64,000 nucleotides of DNA from Eutypella sp. D-1 (lineage: Eukaryota; Ascomycota; Sordariomycetes; Xylariales; Diatrypaceae), in assembly GCA_023313575.1 (NCBI GenBank), contig JAJTTP010000011.1, positions 1-64,000 of the forward strand. The letters run 5' to 3'. Position numbers and translations under genes: made by a program. This document shows positions 58,601-64,000 of this stretch, piece after piece. Below the pieces are notes generated by a model that saw only the letters and a list, made by a program, of their open reading frames with translations, ran no database searches and was not told the origin of the DNA. Each line of letters opens with the position of its first letter. Position 1 is the first letter of the stretch.

Positions 58601-59525
58601 GCTCGGATCTTGACCAACGGTCTGGGATCCACGGGTGGTTGGGTTGGGTTAGCGGTGGCGATACGTAGTACATACTATAGGGGTTCTTCAGCCTCTGTGC
58701 TCGATCGCGGCGACTACATCATGTCCTAGCGATCACACCAACCGCCGTCGCATCTCTGGCTCCGTCTACCTGCCGACTCGTAATTCTCGGGTGGATCGGG
58801 CTAGAAGCAGCATCCGTTTTCTCTTTCACCACCGAAAATAGCGGCTTAGGTAGGTTGGCAATTTTGTCAATGAGAGATAGTTGGGAAGACAAACGTCTTG
58901 TGCTCCATAAGTGTCGAATCAGTCCCATTAGACAACAGGTAAACAGGGGCCCGCGATCATGATCCCAAATCCCTTTGCATTACCGGGTGACTCGGCTATG
59001 CCAGGTCATTCAAAGACAAAACCAGAGAAGCCATGGGATAGTTAAACAACGATTATTGTCCAACCAATATTTGTATCTAAGCATCATCAGCACCACCCAA
59101 TTCCATCTTTTGAGCACTTCACCTAGGACAGTGACGAAGTAAGAAACAAACAAAAAGGCTTGCATGTCTTGGTCATACACGATCAGGAGACACAAGACAG
59201 GATCTTCCCTAAAGCCATCGTGACGACTATTTAAATCTTCCGTATATTGCCTTTGCGTTCACGGCCGAGAAAACTACCTTATACGTACTATACCCATCTC
59301 CGCGGAGTCTCGCTCAGGTGCACATTCAGCTCGCCCGATCGTCATTGTCTAAACCTCGTGGCGGCAGCGCACCGGCAACCAACCGCCTCGGAAAACCGTT
59401 CATCCCAGGAAGAAGCAGGCGACGGATCGTCCCGGTATCACATCACGCCCGGTTTCCGTACTTACCTGACTATTCGGCCGCCTCATACATCTGCCCTCGT
59501 CCTTGCCTTGTACAGTACTGCACCC
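55664..59525. other. Intergenic region and VVD upstream sequence
   Basis: About 3.9 kb. The first part is the NOT4 3' region, including a hydrophobic 70-codon frame (55703-55915) that looks accidental. A minus-strand open frame at 56844-57032 has protein-like composition but no start or family. The remainder is probably the VVD promoter. It contains several GATC words, notably CCGATCGATATAACC at about 58,261. Confidence 0.45.
58262..58272. promoter_or_regulatory. Possible GATCGAT light-response-like element upstream of VVD
   Basis: GATCGAT inside CCGATCGATAT lies about 1.26 kb upstream of the VVD start. White Collar complexes bind imperfect GATN repeats of this kind in Neurospora. Only the short motif and its position support this call. 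Confidence 0.2.
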
Positions 59526-60549
59526 ATGTCAACGATGAACCCCTGGGAAGTCAGCGCGCTGCGGGTGAGTTCTTTCTAGCTGTTGAGGCTTTGTCATCCC
59601 AATTCCCAGGCTCTCGCCGTCGGGAACGTACATACTGTGTGAAGGAGACCGAAAAAGAAAAAAAGAAAAAAGAGAGGAAAAGAAAAGCCTCGTGGCTAGG
59701 TGTATCGAAATGTAACGATAACAAGACACATCTGCTGACGTCTCGTCGTTCTTTCGCCCAGCATAATTTTCAGGAGGATGTGGACGCCGCCAACGCACCC
59801 GCGGCGACGGCCCTCGCCGTGGCACCCAAGGACTACGTCCACGACACAGTCATCTACCCGGGGCTCTACGCGCCGAGCGGATTCGATATAATGAGCATTC
59901 TTGTACGTGATGGCACTTGTCTATCCCCCCCCCCTTTCCCCTTGATTGTATATATCCAATGTGGAGGGAAGAACAAGGAAAGAAATAAGGGAAGAAAATA
60001 AGAACATGAGAAGTCCACACCAGGAGCCTCCGCCCTTCCCATTCATTGATTGAACTTTCCCGCTAATGCTTTTCCTCGTACCTACAGAGCCGCGTGATGA
60101 CGCGCCCGAACCCGGTGATCTCGATCGGCGCGGTCGACGCCTCCTGCGCGCTCATCATGTGCGACCTGCGGCAGCCCGACTGCCCCGTGGTGTACGCATC
60201 GGACGCCTTCGAGCAGCTGACGGGGTATCCGCGGTCGGAGGCGCTGGGGCGGAACTGCCGGTTCCTGCAGGCGCCTCCGCCGGCGCAGGGGACGGCGCGG
60301 TGTCCCTCTTCATCCGCTTCTTCTTCTTCTTGTCCCCTAGACGCAACCGGCCCCGCCCCGGGCGTCGACCGGTCCGCCATCCGCCGGATGCGCCGCGCGG
60401 TTGAGTGCCGCGAGGAGGCCGAGGTCGAGGTCCTGAATTTTCGCCGCGACGGCTCGCCCTTCGTCAACTTCCTCACTATGATCCCCGTCTGCTGGGATAG
60501 CGCCACCCCGCGGTACTGCGTGGGGTTCCAGGCGGAGAAGACCTGGTGA
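59526..60549 (+). CDS. VVD: VIVID-type LOV blue-light photoreceptor
   Basis: Exons 59526..59564, 59762..59902 and 60088..60549 give 213 aa. VVD is a small cytosolic/nuclear flavoprotein that forms a light-dependent cysteinyl-FAD adduct, dimerises, and damps White Collar signalling (photoadaptation). The N-terminus STMNPWEVSALR matches the N-cap region of the Neurospora protein, followed by YPGLYAPSGFDIMSIL. The LOV core has RPNPVISIGAVDASCALIMCDLRQPDCPVVYASDAF, TGYPRSEALG, and the adduct motif GRNCRFLQ with Cys117. It continues AVECREEAEVEVLNFRRDGSPFVNFLTMIPV and ends YCVGFQAEKTW. Gln in VGFQ corresponds to the flavin-sensing glutamine. Between FLQ and SAIRRM is a Pro/Ser-rich loop of about 40 residues, longer than the FAD loop I recall for VVD; it may include a 39-nt mini-intron. 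Intron 1 is 197 nt and intron 2 is 185 nt. Expression is expected to be light-induced by family analogy. Confidence 0.9.
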
Positions 60550-60724
60550 AAAAGCGGCCACGAACAAACAGTAAACGAACATCATACCCCCCCTGGCGTA
60601 CGTGACGATGATGACGATGACGAGACGAATGGCTTAGTTGAGAGGAATGGCTCATCAGGTGTTACAAAGACTGCTTTCAGGCAATGCATACGATACCCCA
60701 TCATTCTTGTCTATGGTTTATCTG

Positions 60725-60752
60725 TTTTTTTTTTTTTTTTTTTTTTTTTTTT
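60725..60752 (+). repeat. Poly-T homopolymer, 28 nt
   Basis: 28 consecutive T, about 180 bp downstream of the VVD stop codon. An exceptionally long homopolymer; its length may be uncertain in the assembly. Confidence 0.9.
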
Positions 60753-61698
60753 GTTTTTCTTCTCCTTCATGGGGCGTCTGCATATTTGCTTTCAGGCATT
60801 TTCGTCAAGATACCCAAACCCTCTTCGGTTTTACTTATATATGTGTTTATGTATTTTTCTCCCTTCTTACGTCCTTTGCCCCGGTTTGCGGGGAATAGCC
60901 ACGGGACGCGGGCAGGCGGAGCGTTATATCTTATGGTCGGTCTCGACACGCATTCATCGGAATATTGGGAGTTCAATCTGGGACTTTGTGTTGTGTTAGC
61001 ATCGGGTTCGGCGCTTTGCATCTATAATGCTGCTAGGCCGCGGCTGTACTGGTGTTTCCGCGTGCGAGTGAACCAGGAGACAACTTGGCGATCTCATGGA
61101 GCTGTCGTTGCGTTGGGGTTTATCCCCCCTTTTTATAGGAACTTATTATTTTTATTTTTATTATTTTAGCTGTACACACGAAAGCACATAGCCAATGGTC
61201 ATGGTATTCCTTAATCGCCATCTGGGCGTTTGTGGGTGGGCTTTTACTCAGGTCTTAGCTGCCGTGAATGATGTGATGGACTGATAACACGATTGGCTTC
61301 GGTTTCTATACCACCTTGCTTGGGTGGACATACAGAACAACATATCGGCATCACATCTTGATCCAGAAAAAAAGGCATCTCGAAGACTTTAAGTGTATTA
61401 AGTATAATCCATATTGTCTTGATGGCTCGTACTTATGTACGTATGCAATATCTCCCTAATAGGAGCTGCGATGTGCTTTTGACTAGTCGCAGGTTGAAGC
61501 ATGTACCGATACTCCATTGATGATAGTCTTCCCTTTTGATCATCTTTTCCCAAAACACCGCCGCATCTAAATCAAGTTCGAAGTTCCCCGAAGCGTGGTA
61601 TTGGCATCGCGGATTGACAAACGTGTCTTATGGGGAGTAAACCGCGCCTCGTAGCTACTCCGGTATTCTGGACCCTAGCAGCTCTGCACAAGCTGGAA

Positions 61699-61902
61699 CT
61701 AGACAATCCTCATAAGTTGGCTTGCAGTGGCCCCGGATATGTTCAACTCGGCCTGGGTTGAACTCACCGCCTCTATGAAGGCAATCGCTCCGCCCGGATA
61801 TTCGCTGGCCATCCCATTTTTACTAACCAGCCGGGACTCCGCGGTGCTAGGGCATAATGATGATCCCCGAAGAACCTTCTCTTGGAATCTGGTGTTGTAC
61901 AT
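61699..61902 (-). pseudogene. Possible relic exon of an unidentified protein
   Basis: An open minus-strand frame of 67 codons contains LRGSSLCPSTAESRLVSKNG, EYPGGAIAFIEAVSSTQAEL and ISGATASQLMRIV before a stop. Composition is that of a folded protein and no other frame looks better. No upstream exons, start context or family could be assigned, so this may be a decayed fragment or chance. Confidence 0.2.
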
Positions 61903-62153
61903 TTGGTACCCGGGAATCCTATATCTATTCTTCTTCGGAGTTTGACAGGCCTCGCCGCCTGGAAGATAGGGGGCCCTCCAGCATCCAACAGCTGCGAACT
62001 GCGGTCACAGGGTGAGATGATCCGATCTGTCGAAGTCATCACCAGGTTGGGCAGCGGGGCCTGGCCTAGCCCGAAATCGAGTCATCCCGGGCCGCACTAC
62101 GTCTATTGAATGGCACATAAAGCGTCGAACGCATGGTCCAGAGGAACAATGTA

Positions 62154-62933
62154 CTACCGAGACTCGAACGCGGAACCCTCATCGTCGGGTATGCCCAGGG
62201 AGCCTAGCTTGTCGTCGAGCCAGCGCGCGAGGTCCTCGGCCTGGCGGCGCACCGCAACCACGCCGGCGGCACCAACCACGCCAGCACTCCCTGTTGTCGT
62301 GACGCTGGTTATGGTGGCAGCACCGGCGCTCCTAACGCTCTCTACCTCGGAGGGTGAGCCAATGGTCGGTGTCGGTATCGCGTTTGGATTCGAGTTCGTC
62401 TCACTGGGTGGCTGCGGTGTCCGGGCTCGTTGTTGGTGCTGATGCTGGTGTGCGCTGTGGTCTCCCAACCCCGGCCCAGACGCTGGTCCCTCGGCAGGGG
62501 GCCCGAAGCACACGAATAGGAGCCCGCACCGTAAGAGCCGAAGAACCATGACGGCACCGGTGAGCTGGATGGTAAGGGCGGTTGGCTTCGGGGGCTCCAG
62601 CTCAGATTCCTCCTCCTCCTCCTCCCCCTCTTCCTCCCCCTTCGATTGAGTCTGGGACTGGGATGGTAGGGACTCAGGGATAGCGGCCCTAGTGGTCGGG
62701 GCGGAGTAGATGGCCCATAAGGAGGCGGCGACGGTGCATTGTGTGCGGAGGGTGGTTGCGGACTGGGACTGGGCGGAGGAGGCGTGGGCGAGGAGTTTCC
62801 CGGACAGCGTGGCCAAGAGGGAGGTGTGAATCTGGGGACTCAGGTGGGAGTGCAGGAAGGCCGTCAGCCGTTTGGTTAGGAGGAGGGGCGGCGTAGGTGC
62901 GGATAAGGGAGACATCGGGGATTGGGCACCCAT
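62154..62933 (-). CDS. Hypothetical protein with one hydrophobic helix, unknown function
   Basis: A single exon of 259 aa from ATG 62933 to TAG 62154. The N-terminal half has an amphipathic region (LLLTKRLTAFLHSHLSPQIH, SLLATLSGKLLAHASS). An acidic run follows (GEEEGEEEEEESELEPPKP). A hydrophobic segment (ALTIQLTGAVMVLRLLRCGLLFVCFG) follows, probably membrane-associated. The C-terminal half is Ser/Thr/Pro-rich with a small His/Gln run, an Ala/Val/Gly-rich stretch and a conserved-looking end (RRQAEDLARWLDDKLGSLGIPDDE). The continuous frame and GC-rich third positions support a gene. I do not recognise the family; the compact terminal helix suggests a protein-interaction segment. Confidence 0.6.
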   Translation of the reverse strand: MGAQSPMSPLSAPTPPLLLTKRLTAFLHSHLSPQIHTSLLATLSGKLLAHASSAQSQSATTLRTQCTVAASLWAIYSAPTTRAAIPESLPSQSQTQSKGEEEGEEEEEESELEPPKPTALTIQLTGAVMVLRLLRCGLLFVCFGPPAEGPASGPGLGDHSAHQHQHQQRARTPQPPSETNSNPNAIPTPTIGSPSEVESVRSAGAATITSVTTTGSAGVVGAAGVVAVRRQAEDLARWLDDKLGSLGIPDDEGSAFESR

Positions 62934-63804
62934 GAATGACAAGAGCGCGTGTGCGTTAAGGTGATAGAAGTTGAGGCGATACGTGATGTTATACCTAAGT
63001 ATGTAGGTAAGGGTAGGTAAGGGATAATAAGGCAGTTGCTGATTCCAGGTTGGGTTTGGGTTAATGATTAGAATTAACTTTTAATGGAGATATATACTCC
63101 GTATAGATGGGGCAGTTCTATAATTATTATTTCAAGGCTGGATCTGTTAGGTCTGCTGTCATGTGAGCAGAAATATTCTAAGATGTGTGTGTGTGTGTGT
63201 GTGTGAGTGTGAATGTGAAGAGTTAGCTTCCAGTGTTGTGACGTATGTTTAATTGGGCAGATTAATAAATCTCATCGTCCGCACCCAAAAGTACCTAGTA
63301 ACGTCCACGTACTATTCACTTGGCCGGGCATTAGGTTATTTTAAGGGGCTCGCGTTGTGTCTATGTACAATCTACTGATAACTATACCTAGGCCGTTACA
63401 TACAGCTCGTACTCCGTACTTCATATTCGTGGCCCGGGCTTGGCACGGAGACAACCTTAAAGTTAAATTGATATAGCTGAGTATAATACATACCACTAAA
63501 CACATACCCCGCCTGCTCGCATAAGCCGTAGGTAGTTTCCAGTCCATATATGTCTACAACCTGTATATACTTAGGCATGTACGTGAATATTCTTGGTCGA
63601 TATTGAGACTTCCTTTTAAGGTTTTTAACTAACCATATTACGGAGATGTAGGGTAGCGGAGAAGTTGAATATTAAGTACATCGGAAAAATTACATGATTA
63701 CTGCCTGCGTATACAAAGTAGGTACTGACACTAACCAGCAACTGCTCGGTGCTGTCAGTCTATCCATCCTATATCTCTGTCCTATACTGTTATACTGTGG
63801 CAGG
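62934..63804. other. Intergenic region between two minus-strand genes
   Basis: AT-rich, with a GT microsatellite (63184-63205) and CCTAAGTATGTAGGTAAGG words at about 62,994-63,020. No gene is supported; open frames of about 60 codons at 63341-63578 are not convincing. Confidence 0.6.
63184..63205. repeat. (GT)n microsatellite
   Basis: Eleven tandem GT/TG dinucleotides. Confidence 0.9.
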
Positions 63805-64000
63805 CTATCCGCTGTTAGGATCCCTTTTGCGTTTTCCGTTGTAGTTCGTGAGTGGGATCCCGAAGAGGCGGTCCTGCTCGTCCAGGATATAATCTCTAAG
63901 ATCTTCGAGGTCGCGGTGCTTCTTTTCTCTGGCCGCGTCCTCCGCCGCCTCGCGCTGAACCTCTTCGCCGCGCATGACGATCCGCCGGTCCTCTACGTTG
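63805..64000 (-). CDS. 3' end of an unidentified gene, cut by the window edge
   Basis: A minus-strand frame enters from the right edge and stops at TAG 63805, leaving 64 visible residues. They are highly charged and helical: VMRGEEVQREAAEDAAREKK, HRDLEDLRDYILDEQDRLFG, then IPLTNYNGKRKRDPNSG. This looks like a coiled-coil followed by a basic, possibly nuclear-localising tail (KRKR). The frame stays open across the entire visible stretch. The family cannot be identified from the fragment. Confidence 0.6.
   Translation of the reverse strand, partial: NVEDRRIVMRGEEVQREAAEDAAREKKHRDLEDLRDYILDEQDRLFGIPLTNYNGKRKRDPNSG

Larger units (their letters stand above)
60550..62153. other. Intergenic region with 28-T homopolymer and possible gene relic
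   Basis: This is the VVD 3' region, followed by a poly-T run (60725-60752) and AT-rich DNA. A GC-richer segment at 61,690-62,110 has overlapping open frames on both strands. The minus-strand frame 61699-61902 looks protein-like (see findings), but no complete gene can be built. Confidence 0.5.

Noticed and set aside
60684..61169. 161-codon frame crossing the poly-T run
   Set aside because: Starts in a homopolymer giving poly-Phe; low-complexity and AT-rich without codon structure.
1..64000. Transposons, CRISPR arrays, rRNA genes, telomere repeats or a biosynthetic gene cluster
   Set aside because: No transposase or reverse-transcriptase motifs, long terminal repeats, spaced direct repeats, rRNA signatures or TTAGGG arrays were seen. 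The genes are unrelated housekeeping and regulatory loci.

Overview
The window is nuclear DNA from a filamentous ascomycete (Pezizomycotina, most likely Sordariomycetes). Genes carry short GT..AG introns, mostly 50-80 nt and often with a CTGAC/CTAAC-like branch motif. The gene set is fungal: a VIVID-type LOV photoreceptor, a Zds1-type PP2A regulator, RTT107/Brc1, UFD4, and a ~1,600-residue Not4. The species cannot be named from the sequence alone. There are no operons, rRNA genes, CRISPR arrays or recognisable transposons.

Layout. 0.4-5 kb: VPS25 (+, ESCRT-II) convergent with RTT107 (-, six BRCT domains). 6.2-8.5 kb: a secreted GH78-type alpha-L-rhamnosidase (-) in a gene-poor, AT-rich setting, followed by about 4.4 kb without a supportable gene. 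12.9-22 kb: ZDS1 (+) and a DUF2433/RGG protein (+). 23.3-25.3 kb: COQ5 (-) and a small single-pass membrane protein (-). 26.7-28.1 kb: branched-chain 2-oxoacid dehydrogenase E1 alpha (+). 28.1-32.3 kb: a long repeat-rich leader or intergenic stretch. 32.3-38.2 kb: UFD4-type HECT ubiquitin ligase (+). 40.0-41.3 kb: an alpha/beta hydrolase ending in PKL (-). 43.2-45.8 kb: a large nuclear-type protein with a PUA/ASCH-like domain (+). 47-48 kb: complex I 30-kDa subunit (-). 50.0-55.7 kb: CCR4-NOT ligase NOT4 (+), apparently with two alternative 3' ends. 59.5-60.5 kb: VVD photoreceptor (+). 62.2-62.9 kb: an unknown protein (-). The right edge holds the 3' end of another minus-strand gene.

The genes are independent housekeeping or regulatory loci, not a biosynthetic cluster. 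Loose themes are ubiquitin and endosomal sorting (VPS25, UFD4, NOT4), mitochondrial metabolism (COQ5, BCKDHA, NDUFS3), and genome or cell-cycle control (RTT107, ZDS1). Exon structures were rebuilt by hand from splice consensus, reading phase and family similarity recalled from general knowledge; no alignment could be run. The most notable observations are the NOT4 alternative 3' end, a two-codon start exon in ZDS1, a possible 39-nt in-frame mini-intron in the VVD loop, and a dense family of TACCTAGGTA-type palindromes confined to the non-coding DNA.
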